From assembly GCA_008729055.1 (NCBI GenBank), contig SDUX01000010.1:1751090-1815089 (forward strand): DNA of 64,000 nucleotides, given 5' to 3'. The notes below the pieces were generated by a model, which was not told the origin of the DNA, did not search any database, and saw only the letters and a program-made list of their open reading frames with translations. Source of the stretch: Pyropia haitanensis. Its lineage: Eukaryota; Rhodophyta; Bangiophyceae; Bangiales; Bangiaceae. The first letter of the stretch is position 1. Each line of letters starts with the position of its first letter. Positions 43,448 through 54,700 of the stretch are shown one piece after another. Position numbers and translations under genes: made by a program.

Positions 43448-44705
43448 GCACTTCACCACGTGCAACACGAGTCAGGGACCACCTCACCAACTTTTCTGAA
43501 GCATGCTCATTCGACTAAACCGACGTCGCTGAGCACGGTTATGTGCTCAGAAGGTTTCGCAAACGTCGGGAAGTGGGTCATACAGACCCCCAAAGTGGCC
43601 ATTCTGGACAGGTAGCCTCGACAGGCCGTCCAACGCCCCACAGTGCTCTCATGCACTAAAAGCTACATTTCTCAGATCCTAACTGTACAGAAGACCTCCT
43701 CCACTGCTTTTTTCGTTCTCATCGGCGCTATGAGCGCGTCCAGCTGCGCGACAGTGTGCAACACCCCTCCCTCTGCACGGATTCAACAATGTCCGGACCC
43801 CGGCAAGCCGTCCAACCTTTTTGAGCAATTTCATGCCACCAGGTACTCATAAACTCAGCGTCTGTGCAAAAAAAGAGGACCGTGAAGCACTTAACAGCTC
43901 TGGGAAGTGGGGTATTTATAGCGTGAAGCGCTTCCCTCCCCAAGTTCCTGGCTGTTTCTGTCCCGCATGTTGGTGCAGAGCAATAGAAAGATACATCAAC
44001 AGTCGCAGCGTCATCAGTTTCCTCGGGAAAGACGGATTCCTCCAGCTCCGGAGATCCGTTGTACTCCACATCCTCGTACATACCAAGCAACTAAAGACAC
44101 CAAAACGGACAGGCGGAGCTTTTCAGCGGTATTCACTAAAAAAATCGCAGGCTGTTGAAGCGTGGACCATTGGGGACGCCAGAAGGTCACAACGGACGGC
44201 GTTTCACCGTCACGATCGCGCCCGAGCGGCAGAACCAGTGGTGTGAGGATGATGCATTTCGGCCCTCCATGAAACCATTGTGGTCGCTGCCGTGACAGAC
44301 GTGTGTGCAGGCGCGCTCTCAACACTGATAGGAGTCTGTGACAAGGCACACATATCCACCAAGTCTGTTCGGAGAGCGGAAAACGGCGAAGCGGGCGACC
44401 GGGGCGGGGAGGAGGGGGGCGTCAGACGCCGGCGCTTCAGTCTTCGGCGTTGGCAGTCTCAAGTCGATGACCAGGATGGGTTCAGAGTCAAATATTGTAA
44501 TCCCATCACCGGCAACAATTGATTCAGTACTACAATCTTCATTTCGCCCAGTTCAGATTGTGCAGCAGCCTATCAGGTTGGACGAGTTGGACATCGGATT
44601 CGCCAGATAGGCCAGAAGATGTGAGTCAAGTCGCTTGCGGTTGTATTGTTCATCTCTGTGGAACAATCGCTTAGGATGTATTTACTTTGAACTACCTCTG
44701 CGTGC
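43448..44705 (-). repeat. Right arm of the large inverted duplication
   Basis: Reverse-complement partner of 42181-43440, collinear over about 1.26 kb with only small indels. The arms meet almost without spacer at a hairpin, GAAGTG (43434) and CACTTC (43449). The minus strand keeps longer open stretches than the left arm, so this copy seems less decayed. Confidence 0.88.
43728..44640 (-). pseudogene. Decayed coding sequence in the right arm, family unknown
   Basis: Not recognised. Minus-strand pieces look like real protein: SIVAGDGITIFDSEPILVID (about 44450-44510), then LRLPTPKTEAPASDAPLL, and a 120-codon open frame (44090-43728) beginning MLGMYEDVEYNGSPE and containing TDAEFMSTWWHEIAQKGWTA. 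The pieces are broken by stops and frame changes. The left arm retains matching fragments (TPILVNDLQ against EPILVIDLR; a Trp-containing NAE...TCW against DAE...TWW). The mixed composition differs sharply from neighbouring genes, which suggests a mobile-element or foreign origin, but no transposase or polymerase motif was identified. Confidence 0.45.
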
Positions 44706-45858
44706 AATGTGAGCAGATGGTCGCCCCAGTCTTCTTGCTGCCCGTACCCCTCCCCCCCCACCATCTGTGTTTGCCTCTGTTCTCCTGCCCTCCTCTACGA
44801 GATGGCGGAGGAGAAAGGCAGCTCGTGGCGTCGGCGGTCGCCCGCCGGGGCAGCGTCCGGGGGGGCAGGCTGCAGCGCGCGGCGGCGGCGCCTGGCCGCC
44901 TCAACCAGCGTCACGGGAGGCGGCTGGCGGCGGCGCGGACGCCAGCCTGCCGCGGTGGTGTCCGGGGGGAGACGGCAGTGCGCGGCGGCGACGTCAGCCC
45001 CCCCCTAACGGCCGGGGCAGTGGCGGCGGAATGTGGCGGAAGCGGCAGATGGTGCTGCCACGATGGTCGCGCGGGGCGGGAGCGGCGGCAGCGGCCGCCG
45101 TCGCAACCGCGATGGAAGCGGTGGTGCACGGCAGCGGCGGTGGCCGATGCCGCCGTGGCAGCGGCTGCAGGGGCAGCATTGGCGAGCGGCTGCCGCCGCC
45201 GCCGCTGCCTCCGCCGCAGCCGCCGTCGCCAGACCCGTGGCGGTGGGCGGCGGCGGTGGTTGCCCCAGCGGCCGCAGCCGCAGCCGCGGGGGCAGCGGTG
45301 ACGGGTTGCGGCGGTCGCGGCCGCGTCGGAGACAGGCGGCGGAGGACGGCAGCGGCCGCCGCCGGGGCCACCGCGACGGCTGCGGCGGCCGAGGTTGCGG
45401 GCGCAGCGGTCGCCGACGGCGGCGGCTACTGCCACCACGGGAGCAGCGGCGGGAGGGAGCCGGAGCCGGGAGGCAGCGGCCGGCGGTGGCAGTGCCCAGT
45501 AGCGGCGGCGGCAGCCTATGTGGCTGGGGACGCCGGCCACGGCGGGCGGGAGGCCAAGCCAAACCCACGACACAAACCGGTGAGCAACCAGCTTGGCTGC
45601 ACCCACCCTTCTGGACCTGTGGCATGACGGACGGATGCATTCAAGTATAGAAGTCGGAGGCTGTATTTTATCCAACCCCCCACCCACCCACCCCCACACC
45701 CCCCCCAACCACCCCCCAGCGCCCCTCCCCCCTCCCACGTGGCGCGCGCACAGGCCTCCCCCCCCCCTCCATTCTTCTTCTACGTACGCATCCTCAGCGC
45801 CCCCAGACGATTATTACGCTGGTTAGCTTACCTAATGAAAATCCGACCCTTGTTAATG

Positions 45859-45897
45859 GATCCGACCCTTCCCTAATGAGAATCCGATGCTGCCATT
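45859..45897 (+). repeat. Right copy of a short direct repeat around TCCGACCCTT
   Basis: GATCCGACCCTT, a spacer, GAGAATCCGA and a GCTGCCATTAC end resemble 40517-40549 in the same orientation. A further AATCCGACCCTT lies just before it at 45840-45851. Confidence 0.5.
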
Positions 45898-46318
45898 ACC
45901 CCCACTCCGCCCCCCGCGGCCGTGGACTGTACAGTCACAGTAATTATACAGATTGGCGCACATCCCGCCGCCGCTGTCTGCCGGGCTCCCCCCCGCGCGC
46001 GTCTGGAGGCGACCGCCTTTGGGGGGTTGACAGTCACACCACGACAGGGGGGGGGGAGGAGCGAGCGACGGACGGACAGACTCTGCACGGGGGACGCCTG
46101 GGAGAGGGCCCGCGCCCCCACCCCCCCCCCAGACCCCACCTCCACCAGCCAGCGGCGGCGGTGCAGACCAGACAGCGCGGCGCTGCACGCGCGTGGCCCC
46201 CGCACGCCGCCGCCGCCGCTGGCGCGCTGTGCTCTTGACGCCGCCCCCCCCCTCCCACCACCCACCACCCCCGTCCTGGCCGTCGTCGGCCCGTCGTCCC
46301 GCCGCGCGTCCCGCCCGC

Positions 46319-46378
46319 ACCGCCCGCCCGCCCGCCCGCCCGCCCGCCCGCCCGCCCGCCCGCCCGCCCGCCCGCCCG
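46319..46378 (+). repeat. CCCG tetranucleotide repeat, about 15 units
   Basis: Uninterrupted CCCG units over about 60 bases. In any frame it gives repetitive Pro/Ala/Arg or Gly/Arg peptides, which explains the long open frames across it. Confidence 0.95.
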
Positions 46379-47313
46379 TCCGCCCCCACCGCCCGCCGAC
46401 GCGCGCCCGCCCCCAGCCCACCGCGCCGGTCTGGCAGGCGACGGCTCCCCCACCCCCTCCCCCCCTCCCCCTCCCCGCACCTGCCCGCGCCCCCGGTGGC
46501 CGCCGTCCAGGCGCGGCCCGCCGCGGCGTGGCCCGCAGGCGTTTCTCGGCGCGTCCGCGGGGGGGTGGCGCGAACGACGACGAGCACAGCGGCGGCGCAC
46601 GGGAGGGAGGGGAGTGGGGGGGGGGGGGGACGGAGCGGTTGGCAACGCCGCCGCCACACCCGCGTGTCGTGCCCGGCGCGTGAGGTAGGGGGTGGGGCGT
46701 GGGGTGGGTGGGGGGGGGGGGGGGGGGGGGGGGGGTTGCACGGTCGCAACCGCGCTCGTCGCCGCCGCCGTTGGCCGCCGCTGCTGCCGCCGTTGCCGCC
46801 GCCGCCGCTGTTGCCGCCGCCGTCACCCGTTGCCGCGATTGCTGCTGCCGCCGCCGCATCCGCCTCTGACGCTGCCGCCGCCGCCTCTGTCGCTGTCGCC
46901 GTCGCCGCGGTCAGTCGCCGCCGCCGCCGCCGCCGCTGCCGCCGTTGCCGCGTTTTCCTTTCCCCACCTCCCCCACCCCTCGCATGCGGGTGGGCGGCGA
47001 GCGGGCACGCGCTTGGGGGGGGGGGCGCGCCCGCGGGACGACCGCCCCTTGAGCGGGGAGGGCCGGGGGGGGGTGGTGTGAGGGAGGGAAGCTCGCGCGC
47101 GCGGCCGCGCGGCGGCGCGCCGCCACTGCGTCCCGCACGGCGGTCCGCCTTGTCCAGCCCCGTGGCGGCCCGTCAGTCCCCCCTCCCTTGCCCTCGTACC
47201 TGTATTCCCCCCACGAGCACTATTTTCCCCAGTATTTCCCCCCCCCCCCCCCCTCATCCCTCCTATTGGCTTGACCTGCCATCCCTCTCTGCTGACGGCG
47301 CGGCCTGGCGGGC

Positions 47314-47371
47314 ATGGTGACGGTCCAAGGCCGCGTGCGGCGGAGCCCCGTCAATGATATGAATGGTGGGT

Positions 47372-47408
<37 letters not shown>

Positions 47409-49368
47409 GGGCGGCGCGCCGGCGGTGCTGCCGCCGCTGCCAAAGCAGCACCAGCAGAGCGCGGCGGCGGTGGCGGCGTCGCTGGCCGACGCGTCCCACA
47501 TTGACTCGTCCGACGATGAGTTTTTTGATGTGCCCGCGGCGTTCCCGCCGCGTACCAGCGGCGGCATCGGGTCCGCCGCCGGGGCGGGGGGGAGGGGGGA
47601 CCGCCCCGTCGCGGGTGGCAGCGCCGGCAGCGGTGGCGGTGCCGGCGGGTGGGGTGGCGGTGTCGGCGGCGGCGGCGGCGGCAGCGGCGGCGGCCGGGGG
47701 GAGGGGACCGCCGGTGGCGACACGGGTGGCGGTGGGGGCGGTGGGGGTGCCGACGGCGGCGCGGGCCTCCGGTTAGGGGCGGTCCAGCTGTCCAGCCTCA
47801 ACCCGTCGTCGGCCGCGTCGTGCGACAGCCTCACCGGTGCGGGCGACGCGCTGCGCGGGGCCCTGCCGGCGGGGGGCGTCATCTCGCGCCTGTACACGGT
47901 GGAGCGGCCCGCGACGTATGGGGAGGGCGCACCCGAGAGTGGGGACCTGTCGCTCGTCAAGGTGGCCAAGGAGCTGCTCAGTGCGGTCAAGGCGGGCGCG
48001 GAGCTGACGTCGGTGCCGCTGCCCGCGTCGGTACTGGACCCGGTGTCGTCGCTCGAAAAGGGCATCAAGAGCATGCAGCGCGGGGAGCTCATCCGGGAGC
48101 TGGTGGTGGCACCCACCCCCGCGGCGCGGTTCCTCGAGCTGGTCCGCTTCTTCCTGTCGGGCCTGCCCAAGGAGCGGTTTGGCAAGAAGCCGTACAACCC
48201 GGTGCTGGGGGAGGTGTTCCGGGCGGCGTTTTTGCACCGCGACGGCGGCGGGTCGACGGTCATGCTCGCCGAGCAGGTGTGCCACCACCCGCCGGTGACG
48301 GCCCTCCACCTGAGCAACCCGACGCTGGGCTTTATGATGAGCTCCCACGCGACGCCCGAGCCCAAGCTGTGGGGCAACTCGCTGGAGGTCAAGCTCAAGG
48401 GCCTCGTCCGCATCAAGCTGACGCTCCCCGCCGCGGACGAGCCGGCGGGCGTGGCCAACGGAGGCGGCGACACTCCCGCGTCGCGGTCGGGCGGCGGCGT
48501 GCCCGACGTGCGGACGGAGGAGTACGTGCTGACGCGGCCGACCATCCTGACGAGCGGCTACCTCGGCCTGGGCAAGCAAAGAATGGAGTTTTCGGGGGAG
48601 AGCCTCATCCGCTGCGAGGCGTCGGACCTCGAGGCGGTCATTGACTTCAAGTCCAAGGGCACGTTTAACCTGCGGGGCACCGACGCGAATGGCGTTAGCG
48701 GCCGCGTGCTGGAGTCGTCGACCGGCCGCACGCTGTACGAGCTGAGTGGCAACTGGGACAAGGTGGTGCACGTGACGGACGTGGCGAGTCGCACGACGCG
48801 GGTGCTGTTTGACTACGATGCGGTCGAGGAGCAGTACGGCATGAACGTGTGGTTGCCGCCCGAGGAGGCGCGCGAGGAACACAACAGCCTGCGTGTGTGG
48901 GATGGGTGCTCCAAGGCCATCTGGGCGGGCAACTCGCGCGAGGCGAACGACCTCAAACGCGCCGTCGAGGACGGCCAGCGGCTGCTGCGCAAGGAGCGGG
49001 AAGCGGCGGGCGTTGAGTGGGCGCCCCGGTACTTTGACCCGCGGCCCGACGGGGAGGGGTACACCGTCAAGCCCGCGCTTGTGCCCTTCCTCCGCCCCGA
49101 GGTGCGGCCGGTGCCGCCGGGCGGCCGCGCCGCCCGGGCGGCCGCGACGTCGGCGGCGGCGACCAATGGCGCCACCGCCGCGGCGGGCGCGCCGCCCGCC
49201 GCAGACGGCGCGGTCACCACCGCGCCGTCGCTGCGGCCGCTCGCGTCGGGCGCGTCGGACGGCGGCGGTGATGATGGCGCCGCGGCGGGCGGCGGCGGCG
49301 GGCCGCGGTCGACACGACGGGGGCACAAGCTGGGGGGGCTGCGGAAAAAGCTCAAGGACGCCCTCTGA
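47314..49368 (+). CDS. Oxysterol-binding-protein-related protein (ORP) with FFAT-like motif
   Basis: A 684-residue intronless lipid-transfer protein. The ORD domain spans residues about 180-600: KKPYNPVLGE (291-300), the family signature EQVCHHPP (320-327; the usual EQVSHHPP with Cys for Ser), LGFMMSSHATPEPKLWGNS, the strand-rich barrel, and the helix REANDLKRAVEDGQRLLRKE leading to VEWAPRYF. ORDs carry sterols or PI4P between membranes. Residues 69-75 read EFFDVPA after an acidic SSDD, close to the OSBP FFAT motif that binds VAP proteins on the ER; positions 5 and 7 deviate. There is no PH domain, ankyrin repeat or membrane segment. A long Gly-rich linker takes their place, and the C-terminus is basic (GHKLGGLRKKLKDAL), a possible membrane-binding tail. 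The start was chosen as the first ATG before the conserved acidic motif. Confidence 0.95.
47518..47538 (+). other. FFAT-like motif in the ORP
   Basis: Codes for EFFDVPA preceded by DSSDD. The FFAT consensus is EFFDAxE with an acidic upstream flank, so five of the seven core positions fit (one of them free). VAP binding is inferred, not shown. Confidence 0.6.
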
Positions 49369-49665
49369 GCCGCCGCGTCGGGCCGCCGCGCGCGCCGCGC
49401 GCGCCGGCCGGCCGGCTGGCCAGCCGCGTGTACTTGCTCCCCCCGCCGCCCCCTGCTCAAACGCACCCCGCCCCTCACTTCACGCTTGCTCTGGCTCTCG
49501 CCTCGCCCCACCCGCCTGCCGGCCTGCCTGGGGCAGGCCACCAAGGCCCACCGTGGACGGTGGTGCCACGCCTTTGTCCGCCCCCCTTCTTCCCCGTCCA
49601 CACGTACGTCCGTTGCGCTCTCCTCTTGTTGCTGACCAAACCCTCGCTGCGGCTTGCGGACGTCG

Positions 49666-49685
49666 TTTTTTTTTTGTTTTTTTTT
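49666..49685 (+). terminator. Candidate T-rich 3'-end signal after the ORP gene
   Basis: Ten T, one G and nine T, about 300 bases after the ORP stop. Confidence 0.25.
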
Positions 49686-50790
49686 GGGACGCGCTGTGTG
49701 TGGGTGGATGGGTGCAGCGCGTGGACGGCGGGTGATGGCGCCCGCCTCCGCTCCCCCCCCCCCCCCCTCCCCTGCGTGCGTGGATGGATTTTGGGGCCGG
49801 GCCATGTCGCCCGGCCGCCATGGGCGGGCGCCGCCCGCCGCTGCCGCGATGCCCACGGCGCGCGCGCCTCCTCCCCGCGCGGTTGTATGAGGGCGGCGGC
49901 CGCCGGGGTGGTCGCGGGGTTGTGGCGGCCGCCGGGGTGGCGTCGGGGGGGGGAGGGGGTGGCGTTGCGGAGGTGGAGGGGCGTATATGGCGGAAGTCGC
50001 CGGGTGGGGGTAGGGGGGGCGGGGGGGGGGAGGCTGGCCGCGGCGGCGCCGACGACGGCGGTGGCAGCGCGTCCAGCCGCCTGCGTGACCGGTTTTCTTG
50101 TTGTTTTTTGGTGTTGTGGCTCGGCGCTCGGCCCGCCGCGGCGGGCAAGGACGAGGGGAAGAGGCGCGGCGCCCGGCCGACCGCTCAGCCGGCCGCCTCG
50201 TCTGCGCACCGTCCGACGCGGCGGTGCACCGTCACTTGTCCGCGCGCGCCCGCGCATGCGCGCCCCCCCCGCCTGCGCCTTCCATATCCCTTTCTTCCCC
50301 CCCCTCCCCCTCCTGTTTGGGGGTATGGGTCGTGCGGAGCGCACGCGCGCGCGGAGCCACGGCTGCCGCGTGCCAGCCACGCCCACCGCAAGGTCTGTCT
50401 CAGGGATGAGCGCTGGCGCACCGCGTTGAAGGCTACGCATGCCCTCGCGAAGCGAGTTCATGGCACTACAAGGCAGAGGTCATGGATGACGACCAGGGGT
50501 GCGTGATCGCCATGGCGACGGCCTTCCCAAGCACCCGCGGACACGACCGGGGCGAACACTAGCTAGTGGAGAGGCCGGCTGACGATCCGCCCGTCCACGA
50601 CCGCGGCTGCCCCGCCTCCCCCGCCGCGGCCCGTACGTCCGTACGCTGCCGGTGGCCGCCCCCCTACCTCGCCGCCACCGGGTCTGCGCGGGCACGCACC
50701 GCGGGCGGATCCCCCGCCCGTTGGCACACCCCCCACCCGCTCGCCCGCCGTCGCGCGGGTCGCCGCGGTCGCGGCGGCGCCGCCGCCGGC

Positions 50791-50835
50791 GCGGCGCGGC
50801 GCGGCGCGGCGCGGCGCGGCGCGGCGCGGCGCGGC
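50791..50835 (+). repeat. GCGGC pentanucleotide repeat, nine units
   Basis: Nine perfect GCGGC units. Five is not a multiple of three, so all three frames stay open on both strands, which explains overlapping long frames here. Confidence 0.95.
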
Positions 50836-51701
50836 GCGTCGGCGAGCGGGCGGCCCGCGGCCGCGGGGCAGGCGCCCGCTCCCGCCCGACGCGTGCGGCC
50901 GTCCCCGCGGCGGGACGCGCGGCCGGCCGGCTTGCGGTCGCGGCCGCCGCGGCCGCCGCGCGCACACCACCCGCCAGAGGTCCCCGCTGCGAGCTGTGTT
51001 GTACCGTCCCCCCCCGCGGCGGCCGCCGCTGGGCCCCTCATCGGGGGTGGGGAGAACAGAGAAACGAGAACAGGCGCCGACCAATGACCGCCGCGGATCA
51101 CAGACCAAGCGCGCTGCCGCGGGGGCCTCTCCCAAACACGCTGGCCAGACACGTGTGCCGGGCGCCCACGCAGCAGCCGTGCGTGGCGGGGATGCCCGCG
51201 GCTTTGACGGGCGCAGACCGCCTCGGCCCGCCTACCGCCGCCCCCCCCCACTATCGTCCACTCCCCGCCCCCTTTCCCCCCCCCCCCCCCCCCGGCCACC
51301 CATCCACCCTCGTCCACACCCTGCCCACTTCCCCCCCTCCCCCACCACCCATCCTCTCTCATCCACTCCCCGCCGGCTTCCCCCCCTCCCCCGCCACCCA
51401 CCAACCCTTTGCCGCGCTCCGCCCCCATCCCCCCCCCCCCACCCCAGCGACTCTCCCTCCCCCACCGCCACGCCGCCCAGCCCTCCTACCCCGCCCCCGC
51501 CCCTCCCCACCGGCCGCCCCCTGTCGTTGGCGCCCACCCTCTGTCGTTGGCTGGGACAAACGCGTGCGGTGGCACGTGTCCAGGGGGAGGGGTGGGGGGG
51601 GGTGGTGGGGGAGCTCACGCCACGCCCCCGCCGCCGCGCTGGTTGCCCTCCCGCTGCCGTCACGCCGTGTGGCGTTGTACGCCCGCCGTCCGCCACGCGC
51701 C

Positions 51702-54700
51702 ATGGCGGCGACCCCGGCGGCGGCGGCGGTGCGCGGCAGCCGCGGCGGCGGCGGCGGCGGCTGCCGCTGCCGCCGCGCCGCCGCGACGCGGCGGCGGTGG
51801 CGGCCGGCCCGGGGCACGCCCAGCGGCCTGGCGACGGCCGCGGTCGCGGCTGCCGCCGCCGCTATGGCGTGGACGCTGACACCCGCGGCTGTTGCGGCGG
51901 CGGCGCCGCCGCCGACGGCGGCGGTGGCGCCGACCGTCCGCCTCGCGGCGCTCGTCCCCGGTGACTACCGGTCGTCCAACCTGATGACCACCCTCGTGAC
52001 GGCCATGCGGTTGGCGCAGGCAGACGTCAACCGCGCGCCCGACGTGCTGCCCGCCCACACGCTCGCGCTGGACTTGCGCCCGATGGCCGACGCGCCCACC
52101 TCCCTGCAGGGCCTCGTCACCCTCTGCCGCAGCTACCTCTCCCCGTCGGGCTTTGGCGGCGCCGCCGCCGCCGACGGTGCCGCGGCGGCGGCCGCGACGC
52201 CCGCGCCGCCCATCCACGGCATTGTCGGCCCGTTCACGTCGGCGGTCGCGTCTGGGCTGGCGCCCGTCGTGTCGGCGGTCCTGTACAACATGCCGACGCT
52301 GTCGCCGACGGCGCTGCTCGCAGACACCAACGCCGCCGACCTGGACGCCGCCGCCCGCGCGGCGGCCACGACCGTCCGCCGGCTGCTGCTGCTGCTGCCC
52401 GGCGGCGTCGACGCGCACGCGCGGGCGGTGCTCGCGACGGTGCGCGCGATGAAGCACCAGCGGGAGGAGGTGCGTTTCCGCGACAGCCGCACCGCCGCGC
52501 TGCTCGTCCGGGCGGACGCGGAGATGCCCGAGCGCGTCGGCATCCTCTACTCGACCGACGTGTACGGGGAGGGCGGCCTCCGCGCGCTGCTGGCGGCCAT
52601 CCACCAGGGGCGCGAGGGGGAGGGGGCACCGCCCGACGGCCGCCCCGGCGACGGCCGCGGCCGCACGGATGTGAGCGCGGCGGTGGAGGTGGTAGCGGCG
52701 CTGCCGCTCAACGTCAACGAGCCGGCGTCGGCGCTCGCCCAGTTTGCGGCCCTGTCGCCGCGGGTCATCATCGTGTGGGGGTTGCTGCTGAACGGCCGAG
52801 CGTCGCGGCTCTTCCAAGAGGCGGCCAAGGTGGGGCTCGTCAACGACCAGCACCAGTGGATACTGTCGGACGGTGGTTCGGAGAATGATATCTGGGACGT
52901 GCCGCTGGGCATCCCGTCACCGTCGCCGTCTGGAACGGTGCCTGGCTCCGAAGGCCGCGTCGGCGCCGACGCAGAGGCCATGGATCCGGGGGGTGCCGGT
53001 GGGGACAATGGCGGCGGCGGTGGGGACGGCCTAGCTGACCTCCTTCACCGCTTTGACGCGGTTAATGACACGGAGCTCCTGCCCGAAGAGGCGGTAATGG
53101 TGGAGCGGGACACCGAGGCGGCCATCTCGGCGGTGGGCACCCTTGCCATCCGCCAGGCGTCCGTGACGGACAACCCCACGGCGCGGGCGTTTGAGCGCCG
53201 CTGGCGGAGGCTCAACGCGACGCTTTACCCCGGCGCGGGGACGGACATGCTCCGCTCCCAGGAGCTGAACGAGTACGTCCTCTTTGCGTACGACGCGGTC
53301 ATCGCGATGGCCCGTGCGCTCGACGCCGTCATCCGCGACCGCAACGGCACCGCCCCCGACGGCTTCTCCCTCTCTGCCCGCCCGCCCGCAGACGGTGGCC
53401 CCGCCATTGCCCCCGGCGCCGAGTGCGTGTGGGGCTCCCCGTGGGAAGCGGGCAACGAGGTGGCCGCCGCGCTGGCAGCGCTGGACTTTGAGGGCGCCAG
53501 CGGCCGCATCACGTTTGGCGCCACGGATGGGATCCGGCCTCGGACGCAGGGCGGCTTCAAGGTGCTCAACTTGCAGACCCGAGGCAGTGACGCGGTGTGG
53601 GTGCCGATCGCCAATGGCAGCTACACCGACGAGCCGGCGGCCAAGGCGCTGGATAATGGGTTTTCGCAGGTCCCCAACGGCCGCATCGACTATTTCGACC
53701 GCTCCGGCGGCACGTGGCTGCAGTCCCTCCCCGCGGCGTGGCAGCAGTTCCCCGGCCTGGCGGGCGGCACCCCCCAGTACCCGTACGACCGGGACTCGCT
53801 GCGCGGCCGCCGCCACCCGCTGCGCGTCATTGTCAAGCCGCTGTCCCCGTTTGTGCAAACCGACGAGCGGCGGTCTGGCAACGAGCGGTTCCTTGGGATC
53901 GCCGTCGACCTGCTGCAGCAGATTGCGCAGGAGCTGTCCTTCTCGGTGGAGTTCTTTGCGTCGCCCGACGGGATGGGCACCTCCGAGGTGCTCACGTCAC
54001 TGGTGCCGGGCTCGCGCATCCCGGTGCAAACGTTTGGCGGCGCGGGGGCGGTTGCCTCGGTCAGGCAGGGCAACGCGTCAGCCAGTGGCAACGAAGCGAC
54101 GACGGCAGGCGACGGGCCCGGGAGCCCGGTATTGGATGACAGCGACCGTGACAGCCCCCGGTCATTGCCAGCGACGCAGTTTGACATGGCCATTGGGGCG
54201 GTCTGCATCACGTCAGCGCGGGCGGCCAACCTCAGCTTCACCACCCCCTACTGGCACTCGTCGCTGCAGCTGATGGTGCGGCGGGCCACCACGTCGTCCT
54301 CCTTGTGGCGCTTCCTCGCCCCCCTGGACGTGTCGGTGTGGGCGCTGGTGCTGGCCATGGCGATCGCGTACGGGCTGCTGATGCTGGTGTTTGAAGGGTC
54401 GGCGGAGGTGAACAATGTGGACTTTCGGGGCCGCTCACAGCTCAGCTCAGCGGGGCTCTCCCTCTGGCATGCCGCGATGGTGGGCGTCGGCGGCCGCCAG
54501 TTTGTGGCCGCCAAGACCCCCGAAGGCCGCCTCGTCACCGTCGCGTTTGTGACGGGCGTGCTGGTCGTGGCCATGGCCTACACCGCCGAGCTGGGCGCCT
54601 TCCTCTCCACCGCCTCGACCGCGTCGGTGCTGCTCAACAGCGTGGAGGACATCCGCAGCGGAGTGCTGCCGCTGCACCGCATCGCGTTGCTGTCGGGGGG

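Larger units (their letters stand above)
44706..47313. other. Intergenic: G-rich block and ORP upstream region
   Basis: 44.8-45.56 kb is G-rich low-complexity sequence, the mirror in style of the C-rich block left of the inverted duplication. 45.56-45.9 kb is AT-richer, with CACCCACC tracts and TCCGACCCTT copies. 46-47.3 kb is GC-rich with a tetranucleotide repeat. Open frames of up to about 330 codons on both strands are compositionally biased and not called. A CTATTGG (CCAAT box on the minus strand) lies about 50 bases before the ORP start. Confidence 0.5.
49369..51701. other. Intergenic region between ORP and glutamate-receptor-like gene
   Basis: Contains a T-rich tract at 49666-49685, G-rich and C-rich patches, a pentanucleotide repeat at 50791-50835 and a C/T-rich segment (51240-51480) before the next start codon. 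Long open frames here are low in complexity and not called; one runs into the next gene only because stops are rare. Confidence 0.5.

Noticed and set aside
46034..46859. Minus-strand frames with GGRAGGRAGG repeats
   Set aside because: The repeat is the translation of a CCCG tetranucleotide array; flanking sequence shows no conserved motif.
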